A DNA stretch of 64,000 nt, from assembly GCA_024220505.1 (NCBI GenBank), contig JAKZZE010000020.1, positions 992,001 to 1,056,000 of the forward strand, given 5' to 3'. The translations under genes were made by a program, and so were the position numbers. Origin of the DNA: Rhizopus arrhizus (Eukaryota > Mucoromycota > Mucoromycetes > Mucorales > Rhizopodaceae). The notes under the pieces were generated by a model. It searched no databases and was not told the origin of the DNA. It saw nothing but the letters and a program-made list of their open reading frames with translations. This document shows positions 33,739 through 44,333 of this stretch, in pieces; within the stretch, counting starts at the first letter, position 1; each line of letters opens with the position of its first letter.

Positions 33739-36700
33739 TGATGTATCCATCATTCATAACTCGATATGAAAACAGTATTAATAAGCTACATGTAAAATAT
33801 ATCCAATAGATAGGCTACAGGTTAATTCGGATAATATTCATTAAGGATAAGATGCTGCGTAATTGCACGGTTAAATTATATTAAATCCAGGGACTAAATC
33901 ACAGTCAATCGCAGTCAATCATATACGAGTATTCTATGGATAAATGCTTATGATGACAAAGATAACAATGGAAGAACACGTAACCATTATCTATTTGTCA
34001 TCAGTTATATCATACTCATTAATTATTAATCCATGACATGAAATATTATCCGTGTATGAAAAGTATAAATAGAGTATCATTTTCTTATTAAATAAAGCAA
34101 TCTCTTTATCAAGTCTCGTCCTCTCTTGTTCCTTTCTATTCTTGGATAAATCATTTTTTTTGACGAATTCTCTTTACTCTATTATTACTACGCTATTATC
34201 AAACATGTCTATCAACTCTAATCTTTTGGCTTACAACGAAGAAACCCTTCTTTCTGAAAGTGACCCTGCTTTCATTGGTCCTAGACTTGAAAAGCCCTCC
34301 ATGGTTAATTGGATTGAACTTCCTCTTACTGGATCTCCAAACTCTATTACAGAAGATATAGAGATGGAAGGAGTTGAACCCAGGGCTATGGCCTCTCCAC
34401 TCGCTGGTGTCAAGGGCAGTGGCGCAGCACCACCTTCTCAGGTCTCGGGTAGTCGTAATTTGACGGCTACCGTCCAGACTTTGACGAAACAGGTAGAACA
34501 AATTGCTGCGGCTATCACAGGTCAAGAGCTTTCAGGAAAGCAACTGGCTAACCTTTCCCGTGAATACACGACCAAGTCTACCATCTTGGCCTCCTTGTTG
34601 GACTTGCAAGCAAAATTGGCTAATAACTTGACTATACAGACCAATGGCTCTGCCATTAACGGTTCTAACAGTCAACCTACGGTGGTTCCTCAAAACTTAC
34701 CTTTGTTTCAGTACACTGGTAATGTAGAGAACTCAGCATTGCCCGTCTTTAAAGACATTGCTGACTGTATCCGACGTTTTGAGGATATACTCTTTGCGTA
34801 CCGCTTGGATGTACAGGTGCATTGGCAGCGCCTCATCCCTTTCTCCCTTACCCATACTCAGCGTTCTTGGTATGATGAATTACGGGTAAAGAAGAATTTA
34901 TCTTGGACCATATTCAAGGAACAATTAACCTTGAAATATGGCATCGAATCCACTGAGGCTCAAGCCCACGCCTCAAGAGAGCTGTTAACCATCAGCATGC
35001 AACCTGATGAATCTGTGGAAAAATACACTGACCGCTTCTTGAAGCTCAAGCGTGAAGCCACTCCCGTAGCTGACGATTTTTTGGCTATTTTGTTTGTGAA
35101 CTCCCTCACTAGTAGCCTCCAAAATCATGTCAACATGGCCATCGTCAGTCTTGATCAGGAGGCAAAGAATGACATAAACCTCCTTTCTAGTATCGCAAGA
35201 AAGTTTCATACGAAACAACAGACCTTGCCTCATATGTCAACTAAAAAATTCAATAACCAACCCTCTCAAGTCAACGGGTTGAACCCTCCCAGTGGTATTC
35301 ATAAAAGAAACCACCGTACGGATGGAAGGACTTGTATCATCCATGGAAAGTGCAACCACACAACAGATCGTTGTAAAAAGGCTCAGGAGCTTGGAATTGC
35401 TAACAGTATGAACAAAGAGACATCTAGTAAGCGTTGCTTTAAATGCAACGCTCCTTTTACTAGGGAGCATTTAAATGTTTGCCCTAAAAGGAATCAACCT
35501 CTTTCTGCTGGTTCTGCCTCCTCCTCCTCTACTGCACCTACCATAACCAGGGCATTCCGCTCACTTCAGTTGATTGGCAGTGAAGATAAAGCAATGGGTA
35601 CAAAGGCTTCTAAATACAACCCTGCCAACCAACAAAGCCACGATGAAGAACAGGATCTTGACGATGAAGCCGTCAAGGACATCCACTACTACTCATCATT
35701 ATGTAAGTTGCAACCGTTTAATACAAAACTTCACAGTTTTAATAACAAACGTACTGATTCCTTTTTTGTACCCATCACTATAGGAAATGTCCGTACTTGG
35801 GCTTTGGTTGATACTGGGTGTAATACTTCTACGATCTCTCCTGACCTAGCAAAAATTATAAACGTTAGAACTTTCCCTGTTTCAGGAAAATTACAATTAG
35901 CTAGTTTGAATACCTTGGTACCTAGAACTGCTATTACAGATCAAATAAAAGTATTTTATAACGGAATCAATGTCTTACATGAATTTGAAATTTTTAAGTT
36001 TGATAAAGATATACCTATTTGTATTGGTACAGATCTTATGCCTAAGTTAAACATTAACTTGACAGGTTTAGCTGTTACGTGGGATAGTCCTAATATCTCT
36101 ACAATACCTGATCCAATAGACCCTTCACCTATCAAACCTAATAAGTCACCCGCTGGTACTCACCAACAGCGTGAACAACTTATGGACGCATTACAGCCAT
36201 ATTTGAGCGCCAATGCTAAGATCCCTAGCACGTCTGCATGTCCTCTACCTGAAGCGATAGTTCGCTTGGAAACTGAACCAGGTAAAACCACTTATAGACG
36301 ACAGTATCCTATTGCACTGTCAATCCAGCCTAAAGTACAAGAACAGGTTGATAAATGGTTAGCAGATGGTGTAATTGAAATAGCCCCTCCTAATACTGCA
36401 TTTAACTCTCCTTTGTTGACTGTACGTAAAAAGGATGCTAATGGTAATTATAGTGACGATGTACGGGTGTGTATAGACCCCAGACACATCAATGCAATAC
36501 TCATAAAAGATCGTACCGACCGCTTTCAATTACCATTGATAGCTGAGTTGCATCAAAAAATGAGTGCTGCGACACTATTCACAGTACTTGACCTCAAACA
36601 AGCTTTTCATCGGTTACCTCTAGCTGATGAGCATAGAGCCCTTACAGCTTTTACATTTAACGGTCAACAATATCAATTCTGTAGAGCACCATTCGGTTTG

Positions 36701-39688
36701 ACCCCTATACCAAATCATTTCCAACGTGTGCTAACTACCCTCTTACATGACTTGCCATACGTTACATGTTTCATTGATGATTTAACTATCGGTACTGGAC
36801 CCGATATTGAGGAACATATCAAATGCGTAACTACTGTCATCGAACGACTTACATCAGCTAAATTTATTCTTAACGTTGATAAATGTCACTTTATGCAAAC
36901 TTCGGTAAACATCCTAGGATTCACTATTAGTCACAATAGTCTCTCACTGGATAGCAGAAAGGTTGCAAATGCTTTAGCATGGCCAATACCAAAGACTGGA
37001 AAAGATATACAACGCTTTCTGGGCCTCGCTAATTATTTTCGAAGTCATCTCCCAAATTTCTCTACCATGACCGCACCGTTAGATAAACTACGTAACGAAG
37101 GTTCATTGGAACACATTTGGACTGATAAATATCTGCAGGCTTTTCGAAATATACAAACAGCCTTATCTAATGCTCCTGTTCTGTCTATACCTGACATGCG
37201 TCATGAATTACAGCTAGCTACAGATGCTAGCAACACAGGAATTGGCGGTGTACTTTATCAAATTATTGACGATAAAACTCGCTATATTGGATTCGCAGCA
37301 AGAGCACTGTCGAAGTCAGAAATGAACTACTCGACAACTAAACGAGAGCTGTTAGCCATCTGTTATCTTTTTGAAAGATTTCACAAGTGGTTGTATGAAT
37401 CTCAATTCACGCTGTATACTGATCATAAAAGTTTGGTCTATCTTGGCACACAAAACATTCCTAATCCCATGATGCTGAATTGGTTCGAAACTATTTTCAA
37501 CTATACATTCAAAGTAATCCATCGTCCAGGAATTGAAAATGTGTTGCCGGATTCACTTTCTCGTCTTTTTTCAGACGATACGGAAAAAAGACTGGGGGGA
37601 GATAATAATCCTCAGCAACTTTCCATAAAAAATAAAAATATAAAGTCACAGAGTAAACGTACTACAGACAACAGTACAAACATAAAACAAAGAGCTGTAC
37701 AACTAGTAGACTGCATGACACCACCAGAAGAGGAACGTCATAACCTATTATTAAAGGCACATCTACTTGGACGCTTTGGGGCTGATGCTATTGTAAAGAC
37801 AATCCACAATGATAATTTGCACTGGATTAATATTAAAAAAGATGCATTGCAGCTAGTATCCAATTGTCCTGAATGTCAACAATTTAATATTGGCAAACAC
37901 GGGTATCATCCTCCCCGTAGTATTCTACCAGATGGTCCTTTTGACCACGTCTGTATTGACCTCGGTACCCTGAATATTACATCAACAGAAGGACATAATT
38001 TCATTTTAGTCCTAGTTGATCTCTTCACAAGATTTACAATTCTAAGACCATTAATGGATAAAACTGCAGTATCCATAGCTAATGAACTTAGAGATATCTT
38101 TTGCACTTTTGGTTGGCCCAAAAAGCTTAGTTCAGATAACGGTACAGAATTCACTAATGAAATATTTAATTCATTAATGGAAACCTGTGGTATTGACCAT
38201 AGACTTTCACTGCCTTATAACCCATTGGGTAATTCGACTAACGAATCGTTTGTTGGAATAGCCAAGCGAGCTCTTGTTAAAAGATTACAAGGCAAGAAAG
38301 ACGAGTGGAATCTTTTCCTTTCTAGTATTCAATATGCTATGAATTGCAAATATTCTAGATTACATCATTCCAGACCATTTGTGCTTATGTATAGTAGACA
38401 ACCAAATGAATTTCAGGATTATTCCAATGCACAATCCTCAATACCTAACTCTAGTCAGCAGTATGCTAAAGCACTAGAAAATAAATTAGACAATATGAAC
38501 AACATAGTAATCCCTGCTATACGTAACCGTATTATGACTACTCAAAGAACTGACAACGAGTATTTTACAAAGAAACACCGCATTGTACATCAACAATTTC
38601 CTACTAATAGCGAAGTTATGATAAAAAATGTGAATAGAAATAGTAAAACTGACCCAAGGTACGAGGGCCCCTTTGTCGTACATGGAGTCACAAAAAATGG
38701 TAGCTACATTTTGACGGATAAAACAGGTACACTATTATCGCGCGACGTACCTACCTCGCACATCAAACTCATCTCTACAGACAACGTTGTTAATAATCGC
38801 GCTGACCAACAACAGTACGATGTGCAGGCAATTATCCAACATAAAGGAAATAACACTAGTAATTATAAATACCTAGTAAGATGGAAAGGTTATCCTCCAG
38901 AATATGATACCTGGGAACCTGCCTCAAGTTTTGATGACATGAGTATGATAGAACAGTACTGGGCAAGACGTAACGTCAATAATAACATTGGCAAACGTAA
39001 ACGCTCATCCCATACCAATGTTCCAACCAAGACTAATAATTTTAACAAACGAAACAAGACAAAGTAACGAACTGAATATGATCTTTTCCCATTACTTTTT
39101 TCCTCAACAGGTTTTTTGGGTTTTTATCGATTATATACCAGAAGAGCATACTCTCTCTTTCCTCTACACTTACGTCTTTAATATAAACAGCCTACGCAAT
39201 CATATTGGATATGATCCCTGTACTCTTCGTTATTCATGATGCTCATCGGTTGTTCCAACCTGGAAGGGGGCAATGATGTATCCATCATTCATAACTCGAT
39301 ATGAAAACAGTATTAATAAGCTACATGTAAGATATATCCAATAGATAGGCTACAGGTTAATTCGGATAATCTTCATTAAGGATAAGATGCTGCGTAATTG
39401 CACGGTTAAATTATATTAAATCCAGGGACTAAATCACAGTCAATCGCAGTCAATCATATACGAGTATTCTATGGATAAATGCTTATGATGACAAAGATAA
39501 CAATGGAGGAACACGTAACCATTATCTATTTGTCATCAGTTATATCATACTCATTAATTATTAATCCATGACATGAAATATTATCCGTGTATGAAAAGTA
39601 TAAATAGAGTATCATTTTCTTATTAAATAAAGCAATCTCTTTATCAAGTCTCGTCCTCTCTTGTTCCTTTCTATTCTTGGATAAATCA
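33739..39688 (+). mobile_element. Intact, young Ty3/gypsy chromovirus element B
   Basis: A complete 5950-bp element: 415-bp LTRs at 33739-34153 and 39274-39688, a single gag-pol frame, a polypurine tract (GGAAGGGGGCAA, 39262-39273) and a perfect TSD CTCAA (33734-33738, 39689-39693). The two LTRs differ at only three positions by eye, so the insertion is recent. LTRs contain TATAAATA (34064-34071) and AATAAA (34091-34096). The sequence after the 5' LTR does not start with TGG, so ordinary tRNA 3'-end priming is not evident. It is a candidate active element. Confidence 0.93.
34205..39067 (+). CDS. Element B Gag-Pol polyprotein
   Basis: An uninterrupted 1620-aa polyprotein from MSINSNLLAYNEE. 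The frame is open upstream into the LTR, but this is the first ATG. Gag occupies roughly the first 480 residues, with Cys/His motifs CIIHGKCNHTTDRC and CFKCNAPFTREHLNVC. The aspartic protease follows (ALVDTGCNTS, near 535), then RT (VCIDPRHINA, TVLDLKQAFH, catalytic TCFIDDLTIG near 855), RNase H (LATDASNTGIGG, TKRELLAIC, YTDHKSLVYL), an integrase zinc finger (H-H then CPECQQFN), integrase core (CIDLG, SSDNGTEF near 1310, NESFVG) and a chromodomain (YLVRWKGYPPE, DTWEPASSF) near 1537-1585 that in chromoviruses guides integration to modified chromatin. No stop or frameshift is seen. It probably makes all functions from one frame. Confidence 0.93.
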   Translation: MSINSNLLAYNEETLLSESDPAFIGPRLEKPSMVNWIELPLTGSPNSITEDIEMEGVEPRAMASPLAGVKGSGAAPPSQVSGSRNLTATVQTLTKQVEQIAAAITGQELSGKQLANLSREYTTKSTILASLLDLQAKLANNLTIQTNGSAINGSNSQPTVVPQNLPLFQYTGNVENSALPVFKDIADCIRRFEDILFAYRLDVQVHWQRLIPFSLTHTQRSWYDELRVKKNLSWTIFKEQLTLKYGIESTEAQAHASRELLTISMQPDESVEKYTDRFLKLKREATPVADDFLAILFVNSLTSSLQNHVNMAIVSLDQEAKNDINLLSSIARKFHTKQQTLPHMSTKKFNNQPSQVNGLNPPSGIHKRNHRTDGRTCIIHGKCNHTTDRCKKAQELGIANSMNKETSSKRCFKCNAPFTREHLNVCPKRNQPLSAGSASSSSTAPTITRAFRSLQLIGSEDKAMGTKASKYNPANQQSHDEEQDLDDEAVKDIHYYSSLCKLQPFNTKLHSFNNKRTDSFFVPITIGNVRTWALVDTGCNTSTISPDLAKIINVRTFPVSGKLQLASLNTLVPRTAITDQIKVFYNGINVLHEFEIFKFDKDIPICIGTDLMPKLNINLTGLAVTWDSPNISTIPDPIDPSPIKPNKSPAGTHQQREQLMDALQPYLSANAKIPSTSACPLPEAIVRLETEPGKTTYRRQYPIALSIQPKVQEQVDKWLADGVIEIAPPNTAFNSPLLTVRKKDANGNYSDDVRVCIDPRHINAILIKDRTDRFQLPLIAELHQKMSAATLFTVLDLKQAFHRLPLADEHRALTAFTFNGQQYQFCRAPFGLTPIPNHFQRVLTTLLHDLPYVTCFIDDLTIGTGPDIEEHIKCVTTVIERLTSAKFILNVDKCHFMQTSVNILGFTISHNSLSLDSRKVANALAWPIPKTGKDIQRFLGLANYFRSHLPNFSTMTAPLDKLRNEGSLEHIWTDKYLQAFRNIQTALSNAPVLSIPDMRHELQLATDASNTGIGGVLYQIIDDKTRYIGFAARALSKSEMNYSTTKRELLAICYLFERFHKWLYESQFTLYTDHKSLVYLGTQNIPNPMMLNWFETIFNYTFKVIHRPGIENVLPDSLSRLFSDDTEKRLGGDNNPQQLSIKNKNIKSQSKRTTDNSTNIKQRAVQLVDCMTPPEEERHNLLLKAHLLGRFGADAIVKTIHNDNLHWINIKKDALQLVSNCPECQQFNIGKHGYHPPRSILPDGPFDHVCIDLGTLNITSTEGHNFILVLVDLFTRFTILRPLMDKTAVSIANELRDIFCTFGWPKKLSSDNGTEFTNEIFNSLMETCGIDHRLSLPYNPLGNSTNESFVGIAKRALVKRLQGKKDEWNLFLSSIQYAMNCKYSRLHHSRPFVLMYSRQPNEFQDYSNAQSSIPNSSQQYAKALENKLDNMNNIVIPAIRNRIMTTQRTDNEYFTKKHRIVHQQFPTNSEVMIKNVNRNSKTDPRYEGPFVVHGVTKNGSYILTDKTGTLLSRDVPTSHIKLISTDNVVNNRADQQQYDVQAIIQHKGNNTSNYKYLVRWKGYPPEYDTWEPASSFDDMSMIEQYWARRNVNNNIGKRKRSSHTNVPTKTNNFNKRNKTK

Positions 39689-39890
39689 CTCAATACTAAA
39701 ATTGACTTTGAACTCACTTCGGTCCCTGAATAATTTCATTTCCTATATAAAGGCGTAGTTTGATTAAATGGGTTCTCTCTCTCGTCTTGAAATCTAATAA
39801 AGAGGTTACATAGAGACTCATTCACTAGTTTTCAAGTACTATTTCCTTTCTTTTTTCTCACTTTTATCTGCAAATATCTCATTTTTTTGA

Positions 39891-41121
39891 ATGAATTCTT
39901 CTATTAATCAATCCCCTGCCAAAAACGTTGAAAAGGATTCAGCTGATGAAGTAGCTAAGTCCTTGGATAGAATGGATCTTGAAACTCTCGAAAGTAGAGC
40001 ATCAAACTCATCCATCCATCCTCGTGATGATGCATCCATTGAAACTGATGTTGAGATGGATGAAGTTACTGACTCTTCTCCTGCTGTTCCTTCTTCGGAC
40101 CCTTCCAATTACATGGAGAGGTTGATGGCTCAAAAAACTATGTTCTTTGATTTAATTGAAAAATTAAACAATAATAAAGCGAGTTTTATTTTAAATAATA
40201 AGCTACCTTTACTTGAAGAAAACGAAAAGCAATTGAGCTATGCTGTATCAGTGTGTTATCTCGTAAGAATAAAAAGACTATAAAATTCAACGAGACTTAA
40301 AAAGTTATATTTTTATTTAATATTATTGTATCTGGTATTTATATCCTTTTCATGAAGATTCAATTAAATCCTTTTCAAGATACTTTAATTAATTATAGCT
40401 GTAGATCTAGCATGAATAAATTTTAGTATGAAGACCTGTTCCTGGTTATGCAAGTGGACTGTTTATAATTATTTAAGTAGATCTATTTTTCATTTATGTC
40501 TCATTGCATCAGGAGCTATATTAAAACAACTTGTATTGAGTTAAAGGAGTGGAATTAGTTATGACCGAATAATAGAGAAAAGACTGTAATAAATCTTTGT
40601 AAAGCATTCACTACTCTGATTTCTTATAAATTGAATATGAATCATGTTTAAAGTATGTTGGGATACGACAATCAGCTTTAAATGATGTTAATGCTCTTAT
40701 TACTTCCCAGTTAGAATTGCGTAATTATGAGTTGAAGGGCAATGAATCTAAAAATTCATCACCCAACGATAGACTTATCCCAAGCCGTGAAATCCCAAAA
40801 TTCAACGTCAACCCTACCGCTAGTGCTCTGTATCAGCTCACTCTTCGCGAAGGTGATAAAAACGTCAGACCAAGTAATGAACCATCTTTGGATATGTTTA
40901 TTAGAGATTTCCAAAGAAAATTCTTGGATTATGATGTATCTGTAGAAGATCATTGGTTGCACTACCTGGAAGTTTCTTTTGAAAAGTCTGACAGTGATAC
41001 CGACCATGACTGGTTCGAAAGATTCATCAAAAGACGTTGTATCGATAAGAAAACCGCTTTGAATTGGGATCAGGCAAAAGAAGTCTTGAAACAACGCTTC
41101 GGAGTAATATCTCAATTTTAA
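39891..41121 (+). pseudogene. Element E Gag fragment, split by LTR F
   Basis: Gag of the element whose 5' LTR ends at 39881. The frame begins MNSSINQSPAKN at 39891, is interrupted by a solo LTR at 40252-40670, and resumes in frame as ALNDVNALITSQ. A conserved Gag core follows (VEDHWLHYLEVSFE, LNWDQAKEVLKQRFG), which aligns with VQVHWQRLIPFS and FKEQLTLKYG of element B. The sequence stops at about 41115, where a very AT-rich segment begins; protease and pol are missing. It would have been the capsid protein of the retrotransposon. Confidence 0.75.
40252..40670 (-). mobile_element. Solo LTR F inside element E gag
   Basis: 419 bp, TGTGTTATCTCG to GGGATACGACA on the plus strand, with perfect 5-bp TSD ATCAG (40247-40251, 40671-40675). 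The orientation is judged minus because the TATA-like GGATATAAATACC and downstream AAATAAA lie in that order on the minus strand. Removing the LTR and one TSD copy restores the gag frame. Confidence 0.88.
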
Positions 41122-41431
41122 CAAAAATAAAATATAATATGTTAATAGCACGAATTATGATTAAAATTATTTATTTTATAGAAACCTAAGAATTTTAATT
41201 AATAATAAAAATTTAATTAGTAATATATATTTAAAACAATGTAAGATAATATTTCAGAGCAATCATTAAAAATAATCATTCAGTATTATATAATGATAAA
41301 TATATTAAAAATATTAATTTTTTTAATAACAAATGTTTGAAATATAAAAATAATTATCAATCTTTTAAAAAATACAAAAATAAAGTGAATATTACATTTA
41401 ATAATAATATGTTTAGTCAATAGTTTTATTA
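41122..41431. other. Extremely AT-rich island
   Basis: About 310 bp with very few G or C, unlike all neighbours. It lies between the truncated E gag and the Tc1-like element T1. No coding or repeat identity is recognised. A fragment of mitochondrial DNA is one possible source, unproven. Confidence 0.55.
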
Positions 41432-41433
41432 TA

Positions 41434-43093
41434 CAGTAGGTGGAAAAATGGTCCGGATGTTTTTAAATTATTCACAAATATCGCTATAGCTTTACCAAAT
41501 CTCAATCAAATTGAACAGAACAAACATTATTTTGAAGAGAAAACATTACTTTATCTTTAGTAAAAATTTGATATGTCACACAAAAGTTCAAAGGGAGCTA
41601 CAAAAGATCAAATATTTCAGCAACATCCGGACCATTTTTCAGGGTGCCCTATAGAATTTTAATTACCCAGATTGTTCAATGCTGCTGACTCAGAAGCCGT
41701 CAGTTTTGTTTCAGATGATTAATAATACATTAGACTCGTATTAATAATCAAAAAAAAAATATAAATATCTACTTTTTTTTGCTGATTTAGCACGTCTTCT
41801 TCTTCTTTCGTTATTATTGCTGTTTTATACAAATATGGTTCGCTCTTTGCCTTTGGATGTACAAGATAACATCAAGTCTTTACTCAAATCTGGTCATTCT
41901 TACTCATCCATTATAAAACGAGTGCCAGGAGTCAAGAAAAGCACCATCAGCGACTATAAGCGAAGGTGGTTTCCTAACATGGGGCCCCTTAAATCAGGCC
42001 GCAAGTCCGAAATTACTGCTACAACCAAGTCCTACATCAGACGGTCAGTCATAACAGGTAAATTAAAGACGGGGGAGGATGTACAACGATATTTATGTGA
42101 TGTTGGATGAGCAATTGGCTACTCTGCTTGCTTAAAACTTTTAAAATCGATGGGATTCCAGGCCCGTATTAAGAAGCGCAAGCCGTTTTTAAAGGCTATT
42201 CATATGAAAAAGCGACTTGCATGGGCCAACGCCCACAAGGATTGGACAAAAGATGATTGGCGTCGTATGGTATTCTCTGACGAGACGAAGGTAAACGTTT
42301 GGGGATCAGACGGTGTGAAGTACTACTGGAAGAGAGTAGGTGATAAGCTTCGATTCCACCATCTTGACTTAACAGTAAAAGGAGGTGGAGGCAGCGTTAC
42401 GATGTGGGGCTGTATTACATACGATGGTCCTGGGTATGCTGGTCGTATCTATGATGGAACAATGAAGAAAGAGGATTATGTACATATATTGGACACAACT
42501 CTAATGGACACCCTAAATTACTACAATTATGACCCTAAAAACATCTACTTCCAGCAGGATAACGATCCGAAACATACGTCAAAGGTCGCAAAAGCTTGGT
42601 TTGAAGAAAACAACTTCGACAGCAAGTCTATTTACAGTTGGCCAGCTCAGAGCCCTGATCTAAACCCGATTGAACACATTTGGCATCACCTGAAGCTAAG
42701 GTTAAGTGCGTATGAAACCAGAGCTAAAGGCGTACATGAACTATGGGATCGAATCGAAGAACAATGGGCGAGATTTACAAAAGATGATTGTAGAAATTAT
42801 ATAGACAGTATGCCGGATAGAATCAAGGCTGTTATTCAAGCAAAAGGGGGATATACGGACTACTAGCAGATATTATGGAGCACCCTGAAAAATGGTCCGG
42901 ATGTTGCTGAAATATTTGATCTTTTGTAGCTCCCTTTGAACTTTTGTGTGACATATCAAATTTTTACTAAAGATAAAGTAATGTTTTCTCTTCAAAATAA
43001 TGTTTGTTCTGTTCAATTTGATTGAGATTTGGTAAAGCTATAGCGATATTTGTGAATAATTTAAAAACATCCGGACCATTTTTCCACCTACTG
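41434..43093 (+). mobile_element. Tc1-like element T1 with perfect 214-bp TIRs
   Basis: 1660-bp element bounded by TA duplications (41432-41433, 43094-43095). The terminal inverted repeats, 41434-41647 and 42880-43093, are identical by eye and start CAGTAGGTGGAAAAATGG. Each TIR is itself bounded by an inverted 16-bp motif, AAAAATGGTCCGGATG (41444-41459) and its complement (41624-41639). Perfect TIRs argue for a recent insertion. It is inserted at the truncated edge of T2. Confidence 0.95.
41835..42866 (+). pseudogene. T1 transposase (Tc1-like, DD37E) with one stop
   Basis: Cut-and-paste transposase read from MVRSLPLDVQDNI. An N-terminal helix-turn-helix (SYSSIIKRVPGVKKSTISDY) is followed by a single in-frame TGA at 42108-42110. 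The same frame then continues (AIGYSACLKLLKSMGF) to a complete catalytic domain: Asp in VFSDETKVNVWG, Asp in FQQDNDPKHTSK, Glu in DLNPIEHIW. The last two are separated by 37 residues (DD37E) instead of the usual Tc1 34, because of a longer NNFDSKSIYSW loop. The C-terminus is complete (MPDRIKAVIQAKGG). With perfect TIRs and a single nonsense codon, this copy died very recently or at insertion. Confidence 0.88.
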
Positions 43094-43095
43094 TA

Positions 43096-43922
43096 TGCTC
43101 TATAGGATTTAGGTCTGGGGACTGAGGAGGCCATTCCAATACCTCGAATGGCTGCTGGTCAATCCATTCTTTCACTACCTTCGATGTATGCTTGGGATCA
43201 TTATCCTGCTGAAACACTATTTTGGAAGAATCCAAGCCATAACTCTCCATTGTCTTCAGTAAGTCATCTTTTAAGACCTCAAGATAGGCCTCGCTATTCA
43301 TACGATGACCTACATCAACTATCCACCCAACGCCTTCCCATGTAATGCAGCTCCAGACCATAATATTGCCACCCCCATGCTTGACGGTTTGCTGTACATG
43401 TCGCGAGTTCAACTCCTCATGGGGTAGTTTCCATGTATAAGCCTTTCCGTCGGATGCAAAACGATTTATTTTGGTCTCATCTGAGAATATGACACGTTTC
43501 CAGTCGTCCACAGTCCAATGTTGGTGCGATTTAGCCCATTGAAGGCGTTTAATGATGTTTTGCGTTCGCAGCAATGGTTTTTGAGGCTTGACAAATGCTA
43601 TAAAGCCAGCTTTTTTAAGGACGCGGCGTACGGTACTGTCACTTACAGACATTCCAAATTCTTCTTTTAGAGCTTTTTGGATCTCTACAGCATTATTTTT
43701 TCTTCCCAAGGTGACTAATCTCCGGATGTAGCTTACCATGCGTTGACTAATTAGAGATGGACGACCACCTTCATCAACATTTCCACTCATCTTCAGAGAT
43801 GAGCGGTACTTCAGAACAGTAGTACGACTAACACCAACTTGTTTTGCTATTTTGCTGTTTGACTTCTTGGATCTTAGCAATGAGGAAATGCTGTTTACTT
43901 TGTCGGTTGAAATTGCGCGCAT
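43096..43922 (-). pseudogene. T2 transposase (Tc1-like, DD34E), C-terminus lost
   Basis: Frame from MRAISTDKVNSISSLL with a paired-like HTH (SKIAKQVGVSRTTVLKYR, then GRPSLI), the Tc1 core with Asp in VIFSDETKINRF, Asp in FQQDNDPKHTSK, and Glu in DLNPIEH, where it ends. There are 34 residues between the last two (DD34E). Everything after the catalytic Glu, including the conserved Trp and about 60 residues, is missing. The open frame continues a few codons into the TIR of T1 without meaning. A start at 43964 is possible but the shorter one is family-like. Confidence 0.85.
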
Positions 43923-44297
43923 GTCGAATCTGCAATGGTGCAATTTCTTAATGGGGTGTCGCAATGTAGCAAAAAAAACACTTACATGTAAACAATATTA
44001 TTATAATAGAAGAAAGAGAAGAAAAAAATATAAAAAATTTACAATTAAGTCACATTTTTGTGACTATATTATGTCACTTATAAACGCCGTCAAAACTGGT
44101 CGCATGTACCGTCGGACTTTGAGGGCCAGTTATTACCGATACACTGGATTTACTGCAATATTTGTACTACCACTGAGTTACCCAGAGTTTGCTCTTTCGA
44201 ATGGTGTATACTACATTGCTATAAACTAAGAAATGAAGTAGATCGCAACGTGTATAGGCAAAATATGAAAACATGCGACCAGTTTTGACGGCAACTG
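43096..44297 (-). mobile_element. Tc1-like element T2, truncated at its transposase C-terminus
   Basis: The right end is CAACTG followed by TA (44298-44299). Its TIR spans about 44086-44297 and is bounded by inverted motifs: CATGCGACCAGTTTTGACGG at 44272-44291, with the complement at 44087-44106. The left TIR and the end of the gene are missing. T1 abuts at 43093, but beyond T1 the sequence is the AT-rich island, so truncation preceded the T1 insertion. Confidence 0.82.
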
Positions 44298-44333
44298 TAT
44301 AAGCCTATCCATAGGCATAAACATAGTGAGCTA

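Larger units (their letters stand above)
33595..39881 (+). repeat. 5' LTR of element E, split by element B
   Basis: The two parts, 33595-33738 (TGTCGTATTTACATC start) and 39694-39881 (end CAAATATCTCA), together make 332 bp. They match the 331-bp minus-strand LTR at 46585-46915. Element B is inserted between them with TSD CTCAA. The span given includes the inserted element. Confidence 0.88.

Noticed and set aside
43852..44229. 125-codon plus-strand frame
   Set aside because: Antisense to the T2 transposase start and continuing into its TIR; not a gene.
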